Source of the DNA: Paratinospora sagittata
Lineage: Eukaryota > Streptophyta > Magnoliopsida > Ranunculales > Menispermaceae
Length of the DNA: 64,000 nucleotides
Assembly: GCA_035771175.1 (NCBI GenBank)
Contig: CM069600.1
Span: 12,480,420-12,544,419, forward strand
Direction: 5' to 3'
Below are positions 46,437 to 58,373 of this stretch, one piece after another (position 1 is the first letter of the stretch; every line of letters begins with the position of its first letter). The position numbers were made by a program, and so were the translations under genes. The notes beneath the pieces are model-generated. The model ran no database searches. It saw only the letters and a list, made by a program, of their open reading frames with translations, and was not told the DNA's origin.

Positions 46437-46448
46437 GCTCTGATACCA
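46437..46448 (-). other. Chromovirus primer-binding site
   Basis: The plus strand 'gctctgatacca' is two bases from the 5' LTR; the sense strand is tRNA-Met type. Confidence 0.8.
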
Positions 46449-46450
46449 AA

Positions 46451-46821
46451 TGTTATGTAATTTGATAAGGAGAGCTAATAACTAGCCAAGAAGAAAAAAA
46501 AAACAGAGGGTCAAAGAAGGGAAGAAATCTGGAGTTATTTTCTGCATAACTTTATTCCACAGCTCCTAGGCTATTTATAAGCCAAGTGAGAATTTACAAC
46601 GGGAAACAACTAAAAAATAGCAACAGCCAAGTGAGAATTTACAACGGGAAACAACTGAAAAATAGCAACAGGTTGTAGCACAAAATGTGGAAGAAGTTAC
46701 AACCGTTTATTGAAAACAAACTACAACTAAGTCCTATTCTTGAGGCATGATGCTCAGGTCCTATTCTTCAGTCTGAAGATGCTCAGGTGCTTGACCCAGT
46801 CTTATGGAGAAATACATATCA
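46451..46821 (-). repeat. 5' LTR of the chromovirus
   Basis: 371 bp, partner of 41647-42018; one substitution and one A-run length change seen near 46490. Confidence 0.93.
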
Positions 46822-47138
46822 GAATGCCACCTCTACAAGAGGCGCCATATAAAAGAAAAAAAAAAAGAAAAGATTTTACAACTAAAATCAGGCGGCATTG
46901 ACTTTGTGCTTTACAACAACCTTATGCAAAGCCTTTTTTTTTTACAGAGTTAATGCCACCTTTTGAAAAGGCGGCATTAAAAAGGCGGCAACATTCACTT
47001 TGTTCTTTACAACAACCTTGTGCAATTTTGATGGTTAAAAGCATTTTTTATTTTTATTTTTTATAGAGTCAAGAGGTGTCGTTTAATTACTTTGTTGTTT
47101 TGTTAAACCTTTTTTAAACAGCATTAACGTCGACTCCT
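46822..47138. other. Interior of the long-TIR element with small palindromes
   Basis: Contains repeated blocks 'ttacaacaaccttgtgca' and palindromic 'gccaccttttgaaaaggcgg'. It lies between the chromovirus and the CACTA element. Confidence 0.55.
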
Positions 47139-47636
47139 CACTACAATGAAAAGGTTATTTAGTGACAAACTCTTTTGTAGCCAAAAATTAATATTTCGTC
47201 GCAAACAATCATTGGCGACAACGTTAAGTTCATCCCTTTTTTTCGCCTATCTATCGTGGCGGATATTCACTCATTAGCGACAAACATGTAATTCGTAGCC
47301 CATTTAATACTTTAGCAACAAGCTAAATTATTGTCAATGAATAGTACAATTTTATTTTCTTATTAAGGGCGACAAATGCATGTCATAACTATATCTTAGT
47401 GTTGGCGATGAATTATATATTTTGTTGGTAAAGACTATTATTAGCAATGAAAATAATTGTCATTTGCGACGTACTAATATTGTCGCATTAAATTAAAAAA
47501 TGGCTATAGTTGGTTATTGGCGACAAAATATATATCATGGCCCATTATTTGTTTTAGTGACAAATGCAACTGTGGCTAATGAGTGACTTGATTTTATTTC
47601 ATTTCTATTAGCGACAAAAGTTGTCGTTTTGGTCCT

Positions 47637-47818
47637 TAGACCACGCAGTGTCCCCAGGCCAGCTAAAGCACACCACGAGACTAAATCTACGGGCGGGCAG
47701 TGATCTCTTGGAAAATCTTCGTAAATCCTCCCAACCTAGGATTCGATTCTAGGACCGCCCTGCTGGGGGTCGAGTGAGGGAACCACTCGACCAACACCAG
47801 GTTGGTAACCTATTTCAA
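47637..47818 (-). mobile_element. tRNA-derived SINE inside the CACTA element
   Basis: On the minus strand: A-box-like 'tggtcgagtgg' and B-box-like 'aatcgaatcctagg' about 50 bases apart, followed by GC-richer sequence unlike the AT-rich surroundings. No duplication or A-tail could be fixed. Confidence 0.5.
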
Positions 47819-48419
47819 CTTTCAACAATGCAATATTATATCTCATCAATTTACTAATGAAAATATCATTTCTTACAAGCTGTAAATCGACAATTTTCAT
47901 ATAAAACTTTATATTAATTCAAAATATCAACTACTTAACCTTATCAATCCACAAAACTATTACTTTCTAAACTACATCTATAACATTTTTCAATCTTCAG
48001 TAATTGAATTTGTAAAATTCAACAATCCATTTAACTAATAAATTCAAAATATAGACATAAACATAATTGATCTATTATAGGAAATCCAAAAGAAAATGAG
48101 AAATTGAGTTAACTTGCTCTTCCAAAAAACATAGCTTTATCCCATTTTACCGGTACCTCACTCGATAACCTGCAACATAGAATTTGATTTTTCTGTTAAT
48201 TTGAATGGAGTAAAGTCAATAATGGGTTGTTTAGCATTAAAAAATAAAGAAAAACACTTGTTGGTTGGTGCATTAGTTGCATATTATCTTATACAATAAG
48301 CTTACTAACGCAAAAAGTATTGAATTGAGCGTGTACTTAACTAAAATAATATATCAAATGAACTCACCTCATTGAGATGGTGATGGTAGTTGAGTTTTGT
48401 CATCTGTAAAAACAAGCGT

Positions 48420-50470
48420 CGATATACGTATTATGTGTGTAAGTGTTGGTTCAACATCCTTAAAACAGGTATTGAAGTCATCATTTTCTTCGTGTACTTC
48501 CTTAAAACGGGCCTTGAAGTTAGCATTCTCTTCTTGAGCTTCTTTAAGGAGCTTTTCTGTCTCCTCTAATCTCTTGGTAATGTCAACGAAAAGCTCTGTT
48601 GGTAATGAATATCTCGAACCTTTGTTGGGAAGCTTGGGACCATATTCTAGCCCTCTAATGTAGCCTGATTTGTTGTCATAGACCTTACATTCAAGGAAAA
48701 TATAATTAAAATTATATTAAATAAAGAAAATGTGTAACAATAACTAATATAGTAAATCTAAATAAACTCAACTATTTCATCATCTGTCATTATTTTTAAT
48801 CCTTCTCTACCTTCAAATTGTATATGCAATTGTTGTTCTTTAAGCTCTAGCATCTTCATTTATTTCAAGAATATTATACAAGGAATGAATACAAAATTTC
48901 ATGTCTTTTGCAAAACCAAATTTTACTTAGTTAATATATTAAAAAAAACTTATATAGTCTTTTTCAGCATCTTCGTTGATCCACTTGACCTCCTTTACAT
49001 TGTAGTGAGTTATTCAAAATAACTCAATTCTTAATAATTCCTCTCCAGTCACATAATCACGCTAATAAGACTCAATAGTTAGTAACAACAAAAAGATACA
49101 ATAAAAAAATATATATGACAAAATTAAAAAGCGATAATAAATGTCCAACTCACATGCAATTTGCGAGAATCCAAAAAAGACCTTAAGCCAGAAGTATGAT
49201 TATACTATTGTTTAGCCTGATTTTTTGAATTGGTCGCACACTTCACCTACAATATGTCATTTAATAATACGAAAACCGTATTAAAAAGAAAAACGTTGAT
49301 GTATTTCACTATATAATATATTTATGGACCTTATGCTTGTCACTGTTGAAGTATTCGCACAACCAATGTCAATCATCGTCCTTGATCTCATTATACGGAC
49401 GCTTCTTACACTCTTCAAATCAAGTAAACATTTTCATGTACTGTCATATGTCGTATCTGTAATCATGAAATCTTTGAGACATTGCATCAATAAGATATCT
49501 CCAAATATGAGGTAGATTGATGTCCATATCAAATTTTCTCTACAAAAAAAAAGTAAATGTCAAATATATGACATAAAATGGTGACATTTGAAAAATAAAT
49601 AACATATTAAATAACAATTTACCAGTACTCATTGGTAAAGGGGTTCTTTGTCTATGTTTGTAATTTTTGACCAACTTTTATATCTCAATGGGGCAAAGGT
49701 CCTTACAGTTATACCTAATTCAATAGAAAGCATTTTCGCATTTTTGCCAATGGACCTCCCTAATTTAGGATCAATACTTAATGGAACTTGTCCTGTCGTT
49801 TGAACGATTTTTTCTAATTTATACCCACAACTTTTATTGCATTTTGGTCTATTTGAAGTACCTAGTATTCAAAATGTATCCACAATATATGCATTGTAAT
49901 AGTCTAATATGCAAATTAAGAAAATAAAAACATGATATGTAGGTAAGAATGAATTACTTGATGAAGTTGGGTCTACAGGATTATGCTCAGCTTAAGGATG
50001 AAGGGCTTTTCATTTTTTCCTTGTAGCAGGTGCCATCTTAGCCTAAATATTTGTAATATAACAAAGAAGACATTAAACAAGTATTACAGAAAATTGCGGG
50101 ACAAATAAAAAAAAAGTAAACATAATGTATCACAAAATGATCAGGAAAAATATATTATTACCATAACAATGTCATGCATCAATATCACTATCGTTGTCAC
50201 CATCATTTATGTTATTTTTTTTTATCACTACAATAGTCAATTATAGTTTCATCATCATTATTGTCATCATCGTAAAAAATATCTTGTATATTGCCATTTT
50301 CTACAAGTTCAAGCTCCACATCGATTGGATTTAAGGCTACATTAATAATCTGCTCCAATTGAATGTCACTACTTGTATCAGAAGAAGCACTTATTTGGAA
50401 TGCATCATTATTGAAGAGTTATCAAATTCATCATTCGACTTATTGCTATTTATTCCATTGTGATCTTCAT
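48420..50470 (-). pseudogene. CACTA tnpA-type protein gene (Transposase_24-like)
   Basis: Separate minus-strand blocks look like exons of a plant En/Spm tnpA-family protein. They are an acidic start near 50190-50430; 'MAPATRKK' near 50030; 'IDPKLGRSIGKNAKMLSIELG' and 'TFAPLRYKSW' near 49680-49790; and 'VRGLEYGPKLPNKGSRY' followed by a coiled coil ('KRLEETEKLLKEAQEEN') near 48460-48660. Family members bind the subterminal repeats. Stops in several blocks make it a pseudogene. Exon borders were not resolved. Confidence 0.5.
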
Positions 50471-50481
50471 AGTTCCATATA

Positions 50482-52640
50482 TGTAACGACCCACTTTAAT
50501 GAATGAATAGTGGAATGAATGGCGGTTTGTGCATGCTATGTAATAGGTGTCTTAATCAAATTCAGCTACCATGAACTCATTTAAACACCTATTAGCTTGC
50601 TGGCATGATGGAGTAGCCACGTCATTGATTTGCTGGAGTGTTGGCATGAGTTGATTTAGTTGCTGAAATGTGCAAGTGAAGTTGCAGAACAGAACATTGA
50701 GCTAGAGAGAAACTGAGAATACGGTTGAGGAAGAAGGAGATTTTGGAGCTCCAAATGAAGGTGAGTTCCATAGTTTTAGATGTGAAAGTTTCATATTCAA
50801 ACTCTCCTCTTCATTCTATACATTATATGTGACATGCGACAACTTTCCATGGCTAGTTTGAAACTGGAAAGTGATGAGTTTGGATTGAAATTGAGGTGAA
50901 TTGAAGCTCAAACCATGGGGGTTTGATTCCTGGATTATGGGTAAGTTTTCTAATGATAAATTCATTAAGTTTCAGTGATTGAATGGTAGTAATTTAATGT
51001 ATATGAATTGCTGAAATGGTAAATTATTGGTTGAAACAATTAGAGAAAATTCCTTGTTGCTGGGTATATTAATTGAGGTTCAATTCACTAAAATTTTATC
51101 ATTGATTTGGGTATTCCAAACCTGGCTGAACAAGGGTGTTAGAACCCATTTTAGTGACTGAAATTGTAGTGTTTTATGATTGGAAATTGGTCTTGACTAT
51201 TCTGTGATGATAAATTACAAAGATTGGAGTGCAAAGTATGTGAAATTCTGAGTTTAATGATGTGTACAAGTTGCTGGAAAAAATTTCAGATTAGAGACTG
51301 ATTTGGTAAGGTGCTTACCAGTACATTTTGGTTGAATTAGTGATTAATTGATGATTTAGTTGATAAATTCAAGTGCTGGAAATATAAATGCTAAGGTAAA
51401 TGGGTTAATTGGTGTGTTGTGATTAATTGATGATCAATTGATATCATTTATGTGACAGAAATTAGTGTTTGGCAATGTTAATCACAGAATATTGAATAAT
51501 GATATGAGAATTGGATAACAAATAAAGTGTTGCTGATGTGCTGTCAACATTGGTGAATTGGCTAAGTATAAAATGTTGTGGACTTGGGCGAACTTTTGTA
51601 TTGTGAGTATTTCTCACTTTAATTCTCCATTTATAGCATTGTATATATGAAATTGAATTCTTGAATGATATGCATCTCTTATATGTATGTGCATTGTATT
51701 TGTAATCATGAGCATGGAATTATACATTGGTATGACCTTGGGTGTTTGCATCAACACCTTGGCGTTATTGTCTTTCTACTCACGTGTTCTTCGAAAAAAA
51801 AAATGTGATTTTCGAATCACTGAAGAACGTGATGGTAGAGAGACTGATTGGGATAATGCGCTAATCTGAACCTATAAGTGTGATGGGGGAAGTGTACACA
51901 AATTCATTGGTCTGAACCCATAGCGTGATAGGGGAAGTGTAAGCATGCATTATCTTGATCTTCGACCTCCTGTTGAGGCTTTTCTACAAATAATGCATGA
52001 TGTTATGTTTAGTTTGAAGCATGGATCATGTATACTTCGGTGATGCATTTAAATTTATGAATATTATTTCAAGTTTCATACATGTCTTTGATAAATGCAT
52101 ATGTGGAGATTTTTGTGAAAAGTATTCACTGAGCTAGTTGAGCTCATTCCATTTTCCCTTATATTTTTCAGGATCATATCGTAAAGGAAAGGGGCAAGGC
52201 TTAGAGTTGGTGTAGCCTGCCTTACTTCTTTTAGATGTGAGTTTTGATTCGTACATAAGGAAAATAGTAGAAGATATTTGTGTGTGAACTTTTGTTAGTG
52301 TATATAATTATCACAGATACTATGGTATATAACATATAGCTCGTGATAAAATTTTGATCTGTATATGATAAATTGAATAATAATAAAATAACATTTTGAA
52401 GTTCCATGTTTATGGTAAGGATAGTCGAATCTTGTGGATTGGGTCGATGACCTTATATTCTGGATGATGATGCGATATCTCGGTATTTAATTCAATTATC
52501 CTGATCATATACAGATTATGTCTTTTGGATCGTATGTAACCTTCTGAGTAGAGGCTTATCAGTGCCTCAGGTTTTGTCGGGTTGTGACATTCTCTGGGTA
52601 CTGTGCCAGTCGTGCCGTCACCCGGGAAGGGGTCGCGACA
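50482..52640 (+). mobile_element. Solo LTR of a gypsy element
   Basis: 2159 bp, TGTAACGACCC to GGGTCGCGACA, with perfect duplication ATATA (50477-50481 and 52641-52645). Orientation follows similarity of 52126-52180 to the LTR at 17167-19710. It lies inside the CACTA element, so it is younger than it. The short frames within it are not genes. Confidence 0.88.
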
Positions 52641-53199
52641 ATATATGTCTAGTAGGAACATTCTGGTCAACACGCCAATTTTTTCCTAGTTTTGTGTCTA
52701 GAAGATAATATACTTTTCTTACTTGAGTTACCAACACAAAAGGGTCATTAACATATCATCGCCCAGTAATATTGATTGAGACTAAGTCAAAAAAATTTCT
52801 TAGTTTTGTGTCTGGTGTCATACTACTCGCATTTAAATAACACTACTTTTTTGGCCTCTAATATAACTTAGTTCAATGACATCGATGAGGACACTATAAA
52901 AATTAATCATAAGATCGTCATGTTCTCCTTCGACCACCACTCCATTATTTTGACTTTTACGATGACTGTCCGTATCACTTGTGTGGAATCGAACACCATT
53001 AACAATACATGCAGAGTATTTGTTTACACATCTGTCAAGTCCACATGCCAATAAGAATAATTCATCATTAACTTTGTCTTGTTGCTCTTATCATTTAAAT
53101 TTAATCTGAACAAAGCATTACAAGACAACAATTTGGTAAACATTTTCAAAATATTCACATTTGATAGTTTATTATAAAACTAATTTAGAAAGAAAGAAA
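52641..53199 (-). other. CACTA interior between tnp2 and the solo LTR
   Basis: Decayed transposon sequence. A 72-codon minus-strand frame at 52833-53051 ('MACGLDRCVNKYSACIVNG') resembles the tnp2 C-terminal region, but weakly. Confidence 0.4.
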
Positions 53200-54862
53200 A
53201 AACATGCACATACTTCTTGTTTAAACCACACGGGAAATAGATTTTGTTGTCTTTGTTGTATATTTTCATGACTTTCCTTCATTAACTCCTTTGCATGTTC
53301 ACTAAACAAGTAAATTAAAAATTAACAATCTAAATATCTCATTACTAAAGTAAATTTTTACCGTAAAGTGTAGTCGTATAAACTTACATCATGTATGATA
53401 GTACTTTATCGCAATTGTATAAAACAAACCAATGTGCCATATCATACTCCTCCTGCGATAAAATAGATGTAGCTTGCAAGATCGTATGGACGAATCCTCG
53501 CAGAGAAAACAAATAATTGTCTCACTTATTGATTCAATGTTATATCGACATTCCGCTCCTGTCAACAAAATATGGTCACTATGCCAGTTAAATACATTGA
53601 ATAGAATGTCAAAAATTCATTTACAATGTAAGCTTCAGCAATTGAGCTTTCCAGACGTGCTTTATTTCTTACGAAACCTTTTAATAGACCCAAAAATCGT
53701 TCCACCAAATACATCTATCGATAACTAACAGGACCTCCAGGCAAAGCTTCTTTAGGTAAATGCAGTGCTAAGTGCACCATTATATCAAAGAATGTGGGTG
53801 GAAAAATGCATTCCAATTTGCACAAAATTATCACAACATCTTCACGTAATTTATTAAGATCTCTTACATACAATGTCCATGCACACAACTTTAAGAAAAA
53901 CTTTGAAAGTTCAAGTAAGGTAGTATATACATCTCTTTTCAAGCACCCACGAAGACCAATAGGAAGAAGTCGTTGCATCATCACATGACAATCGTGACTT
54001 TTCAATCCAAATATCTTACCATCACTGATATTAACATTTCTTGATATATTTACGGCATAACCATCTGAAAATTTAATGGATTGTAAGAATTCACAAAATA
54101 ATTGCCTTTTTTTAGCTTACAGTGTGTAACAAGCAAGAGGCTTCAACACTCTGTTACCTTGAACTTGAAGGTGGAGCTCCTTCCTTATGTTCATATCAGA
54201 CAAATCCATATGAGCTTTATTAGTATCCTTTGATTTACCAACTATATTAAATAAAGCCCCAAGAACATTGTCACAAATGTTCTTTTCAATATGCATTACA
54301 TCAAGGTTATGCCGAAGCTCAAGACTTTTCCAATACGGTAACTGAAAAAAAATGCTCTTCTTAGTCCAATGAGTTGTTCTACGATACACTTTCTCTTTCT
54401 TGTATTGGGATGTTAGCCAAAATTCAAATCTAGAAAGGCATTGAATTGGGAAAGGATATCATCACTAGATATACGTTGTGGCCCATGCCTATATTCTTGT
54501 TGTCCATCAAACTTATAGCTTCTCCTCCATGAATGGTTCATAGGTAAACATCGCTTATGACCTATATAACACAATTTACTCCTTAGCAGTTGTGAAGTTG
54601 TATGCTCATTACACACAGAACATGTTTTATACCCTTTTGTGCTCCAAACAGACAAATTTTCATATGCTGGAAAGTCATTTATGGTCCACAACACTACTGC
54701 ATGCATGCAAAAACTTCGTCTGGCATAAGCATCATATGTCATTGCACCGGTATCCCACAATTCCCTTAACTCCTCTATAAGAGGTTGTAGATACACAACA
54801 ATATCTTTTTCGAAAGCCCTTCGCCAAGTTGCTCGTCGCGAAATATTATTTTTTAGCGACAA
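53200..54862 (-). pseudogene. CACTA tnp2-type transposase, N-terminus missing
   Basis: Minus-strand sense: 'VYLQPLIEELRELWDTG' and 'VVLWTINDFPAYENLS' (54413-54862), a frameshift near 54415, then 'LELRHNLDVMHIEKNICDNVLG' (54117-54389). After a stop at 54117 comes the DUF4218 part 'KSHDCHVMMQRLLPIGLRG' and 'PPTFFDIMVHLALHLPKEA' (53715-54005). The tail to about 53300 is frame-broken ('YDMAHWFVLYNCDKV'). The N-terminal catalytic part is absent, so the copy cannot act alone. Confidence 0.82.
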
Positions 54863-55489
54863 GATATGAGTTCATAGGTAAAGATTTGTCGCTATTTAGT
54901 TAACAATATTTTTCGTTGCAAAATTCATGCATTGGCTGCGAAATCCAATTCGTTGTTGACTTGTTCGTCACGAAAGATGGTTGTTTAGAAACAAGATTTG
55001 ATATCGTAGGTGAAGATTTTTCTCTTATTGCTTGACAATATTTTTCATCCCTAAATCCATGCATTGACTACGAAATCCAGTTCGTCGCTAAGTTGTTCGT
55101 TGGGAAACATGGTTTTTTAGCGACAAGATTTGAATTCGTAGTTGAAAATTTGTCACTTATTACTTGACAATATTTTTCGTAGCTAAATCCATCCATTGGC
55201 TATAAAATCTAGTTCGTTGCTAAGTTGTTTGTCATAAAAGATAGATGTTTAGCGATAAAATATGCATTCATAGGTAAAAATTTGTCGCTTATTACTAGAA
55301 AAAAATTTCGTAGTTAAATCTATGCATTACTATGAAATCTAGCTCGTCGCTAAGTTGTTTATCGCAAAAGAATGTTCGTTTAATGAAAAAATATGCTAAG
55401 TTGTTTTTCGTCATTCAATCCATGCATTGGTTATGAAATCTAGTTCATTACTAAGTTGTTCGTTACCAAATATCCACTCTGTTGTAGTG
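54835..55489. repeat. CACTA right subterminal repeats and TIR
   Basis: Six or so imperfect ~110-bp units, each with 'catgcattggct', 'gaaatctagttcgt' and 'taagttgttcgt'. Such repeats are the binding sites of tnpA-type proteins in this superfamily. Confidence 0.75.
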
Positions 55490-55709
55490 TTCAAGAGGCA
55501 GCATTCACTTTGTATACTATATGCACGATTTCATTTGTTTAAAAATAAAGCATAATGTCGCCTCTTAAAAATGCGTCATTCATATGATTTTTTTAAAATG
55601 TCAAGTTGGCTCTAACGTGTCCAAAACTTGCTTATTTTAGATATACTATTGTTTACTTCCTATTTTCGGATATTAAAAAAATATCATGCATATATATCTA
55701 AAAAATTCC

Positions 55710-56169
55710 AGACTTTTGCCAGGATATAGACACGCAACTCTATATCTTATAAGCAAACTCGAAGGTCTCACAACGACCTAAGGGAGGTCAAAGTCCCAAT
55801 AACAACCGGAGCATGAGGCCCACAGTTTTCTCCGGGCACTAAGACCCTGGATAAAGGACATGGAGACACTAATAAATAAGGGCATTGGGGACCAAACCAA
55901 ATGTAACCTCTTTTATCGTCCTTACCAAAGCAAGAGGCGTTATGCAAAATCACCAACTTTGATGAACTATTATCACACCTTGAGAACTAAAGCAGGAAAC
56001 TCCCTGTCACATACATATCCAACACATTTTAAATTAAGCATAAGATGTCATGTGTTTATAAAAAATCACGATTAATGATTGCATTTTTAATCACACACAT
56101 CCAACTTTTGTTTTGTTTTTTTTTTTTTTGGTTATTGATACAAGGTCAGAGGTGTATATATATATATAA
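55710..56169. other. Unassigned intergenic DNA
   Basis: 55740-56070 is less AT-rich than its surroundings, with two short opposite-strand frames. No homology is recognised. A (TA)n run adjoins the next element. Confidence 0.35.
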
Positions 56170-56638
56170 TATCACACTTGGATTACACACAGTATCCTTA
56201 TCTAGAGTGATGCATACACCGTAGGATATACTTCAGCCATAGTACCACATAATATTGTCTCATCTCGTCACACACTCACATTGGTATGAGAACGCACCCC
56301 CGAAATTATTTGTCTATACTATTTATGAATAGTACAGGACTTCTTCGGATTCGAACCTCAAACCTCATATAGGTTGATTTCGCAATTCGAGTAACCACTG
56401 AGTCAATTGGTTAAGTGGCTACTCAGATTATAAAATTTTTTTCGGAGAGGTCCTGCACTATTTATGAATAGTGCGGATAAATGATTCTAGTGCGGATAAA
56501 TGATTCTAGTGCGGACAAATGATCCCGGGGTACGTCTCCATACCACCGTGGGTATGTGATGAAATGAGACAATATTATGTAGTGCTATGGCTAAAGTATA
56601 AGATACTCATCATCCTGAATAAGAGGTACCGTGTGACA
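56170..56638. mobile_element. Second palindromic foldback element, 5-bp duplication
   Basis: 469 bp. The left arm (from 56170) and the reverse complement of the right arm (to 56638) share 'agccatag', 'cataatattgtctcat', 'gtatg.gaacgcacccc' and 'actatt.ataaatagt'. The ends are TATCACAC (mutated TG) and GTGTGACA, with perfect duplication TATAA (56165-56169 and 56639-56643). On the minus strand the left arm holds 'actcagtggttactcg' and a perfect B box 'ggttcgaatcc', as in tRNA genes. The right arm has an extra ~17-bp unit repeated ('ggataaatgattctagtgc'). It is an older relative of 37517-38030. Confidence 0.72.
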
Positions 56639-57179
56639 TATAATTTTATAATTAAATAATTTTAATTCCCTTAACCTTTTATGAAGAATAGAGATCTAAC
56701 TATCTAAACCATTAATATATAATCCCTTGAAAAGGCCAAAAAAGAGGTCTTAATCTTTGACAACCATCAAATATGCCCACCCATCATCCAGCACATAGCA
56801 TCTATGACACGTGTAGTTTGAAAAATGGTCCTGCGTGCCACGATCTTTTTAAAAGGGAGAAGCTGGTGGTTGTGTTCCCAAGATGGGATTGCACGAGAGA
56901 TACTGTTTGTCTAGGATTGTAACGTTACGTGCCATCTTGTGTTAAATTTGAATTCAAAATTAATTATCTGATTATATTTTGTTAATTTAAATTAAATCGA
57001 TCAACTTTAGCAAATGGAATTAATGGTTCATAGTTAATTGGATTTGGTTTGAGTCGATTAATATGAGATTTTAATTTACATATTTATTAAATAATTGAAT
57101 TATTCAATTATACAAATATATAGGAAGTAAATTATATTTAATGTATATTTAACAAATTACAAAAAAAAAAAATTCTAAG
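56639..57179. other. Intergenic AT-rich DNA
   Basis: No supported feature. Confidence 0.4.
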
Positions 57180-57325
57180 TCGGCAAGCTTAAAGTCTTGG
57201 GTTCAACCCTGACGTCTTGATGACTACTGGTACATGTACCCAACAAAAGAATTGTTAGTGTCCTTGCAAATGGATTAATGGTTGGTACCCGCAAGCTGAC
57301 CCATGCCTCCTGACACCACCCTAAA
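57180..57325 (+). mobile_element. SINE-like fragment
   Basis: 'aagtcttgggttcaaccctga' gives a good B box; the upstream A box is weak ('agtcggcaagctt'). The following 'tggtacatgtaccc' and 'tggttggtacccgcaagct' resemble the body of plant SINEs. It is followed by a (AT)n run at 57340-57364. Confidence 0.45.
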
Positions 57326-57484
57326 TCCTCAAAATAACATATATATATATATATATATATATATCATAATATTAAAATCTGATTTAATTTAGAGTAGATC
57401 AAATTTAAAAGTCAAGCTAAATTAAATCAATCGGATTACAGTTTTTTTAAACTTAATCCAAGACAAACTCATTTACATGAAAGC

Positions 57485-58130
57485 AGGGCAACCCTGACTA
57501 TTTAGGAGCTTGGGGAAGATACAATAAATTTTGTCCCTTTATAATTTTAAATGGATCCTTTTATTTTTTTTATAAATATTTTAAATACATTTAAAGTCAC
57601 AAAATCAATAAAATAAAAAAATTATAAAATTGAGATTTTAAATATTCAATATTTAATATAATTGTTATATATAAATTTTATTTTTAAGTTCACTTATTTT
57701 TATAGCATGAAGTTGGGGTTTTAAATTAGAAATATTTTATCATTAAAATAAAACTAAAATAAGAGATTTGACTAGTTACCAAATAATATATTTAAAATAA
57801 GCTTTTATTTGAACAAAAAAAAAGGATCTTATTAAAATAGAGCTAAAAAAAAGTAGAACAAAATTTTTTTTAAGGTAAAAAGAAATACTATATAAGTATT
57901 TTGGTGCAAAATTTGATGCCCCTAATAATTTAATTTAAAAAATTAAAAAATAAGTTAAAAATAAGCCCAAAACTTTTAAATTTTGAGAAGAAATAAGTCA
58001 TTATTATCTACAACCACCAAAGGGCCCGCTACCATCAAATGGTCCATCAGTTAATATGTTTATATATATATATATGGGCCCTCAAAATTTGGGGGCCCAA
58101 GGCGGTCGCCCTCCGAGCCGGGCTTGCATG
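57485..58130. mobile_element. Probable non-autonomous DNA transposon (hAT-like MITE)
   Basis: The left end 'gcagggcaaccctgac' and the right end, rich in 'gggggcccaaggcggtcgcc' sequence, resemble a widespread plant MITE type with GC-rich ends around an AT-rich centre. Target duplication not resolved; no coding capacity. Confidence 0.35.
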
Positions 58131-58373
58131 AAAGCCAAATACTTCAATTCGGCTCCATTAATTTTGTGATTTGATCAAATTCTTCGACACTCCAACCAAA
58201 ACCCAAAACTCGCAGCGAATTGGCCCATAAACATGCATATACGATTGGGATTGCGTGAGACATTCTCATGATTCCCTGTGATCACACCTCAATCATCTCT
58301 ACTAGGCGCATTGCCTCATAATCCATTTCTTCTATCCATCAATTGTTGTAAAATTGATGTGTGTGTGTGTTGC

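Larger units (their letters stand above)
41647..46821 (-). mobile_element. Ty3/gypsy chromovirus with short LTRs
   Basis: LTRs of about 371 bp at 41647-42018 and 46451-46821 (TGTTATG...ATATCA) differ by one or two bases by eye, so the insertion is very recent. The target duplication GAATG is perfect (41642-41646 and 46822-46826). The PBS lies at about 46437-46448, and a purine tract (sense 'acggggggaggaa') borders the 3' LTR. It inserted into the left part of the long-TIR element. Confidence 0.93.
47139..55489 (-). mobile_element. CACTA (En/Spm) DNA transposon, internally damaged
   Basis: The ends are CACTACAA at 47139 and TTGTAGTG ending 55489. Subterminal regions (47160-47640 and 54835-55480) hold many short repeats around 'gcgacaa' and 'ttcgtcgctaa'. 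The interior carries a tnp2-type transposase (53200-54862) and a tnpA-type gene (48420-50470) on the minus strand, plus a solo LTR and a SINE. A 3-bp duplication is not clear (CCT versus TTC). The tnp2 N-terminus is missing where it meets the right subterminal repeats. Confidence 0.85.
41457..55709. mobile_element. Long-TIR Mutator-like element split by three nested insertions
   Basis: The left arm (41457-41646) matches the reverse complement of 55490-55709: 'attttagatatata', 'cagtaaataatagtat', 'gctaacttgg', 'agaggcgacatt'. With the nested elements removed (41647-46821 and 47139-55489), only about 730 bp of host element remain, with no transposase. Short palindromes such as 'ggtgcctctcgaagaggcg' occur inside the TIRs. 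Flanks 'ccgacttat' and 'cagactttt' match at 7 of 9 positions and may be a worn 9-bp duplication. Confidence 0.65.

Noticed and set aside
53474..53728. Plus-strand frame of 84 codons
   Set aside because: Antisense shadow of the tnp2 transposase tail.
47139..55489. 3-bp target duplication of the CACTA element
   Set aside because: The flanking triplets CCT and TTC differ; the duplication could not be supported.
56330..56420. A and B box sequences as a true tRNA gene
   Set aside because: The acceptor and anticodon stems do not form a cloverleaf; the boxes are part of the palindromic element.
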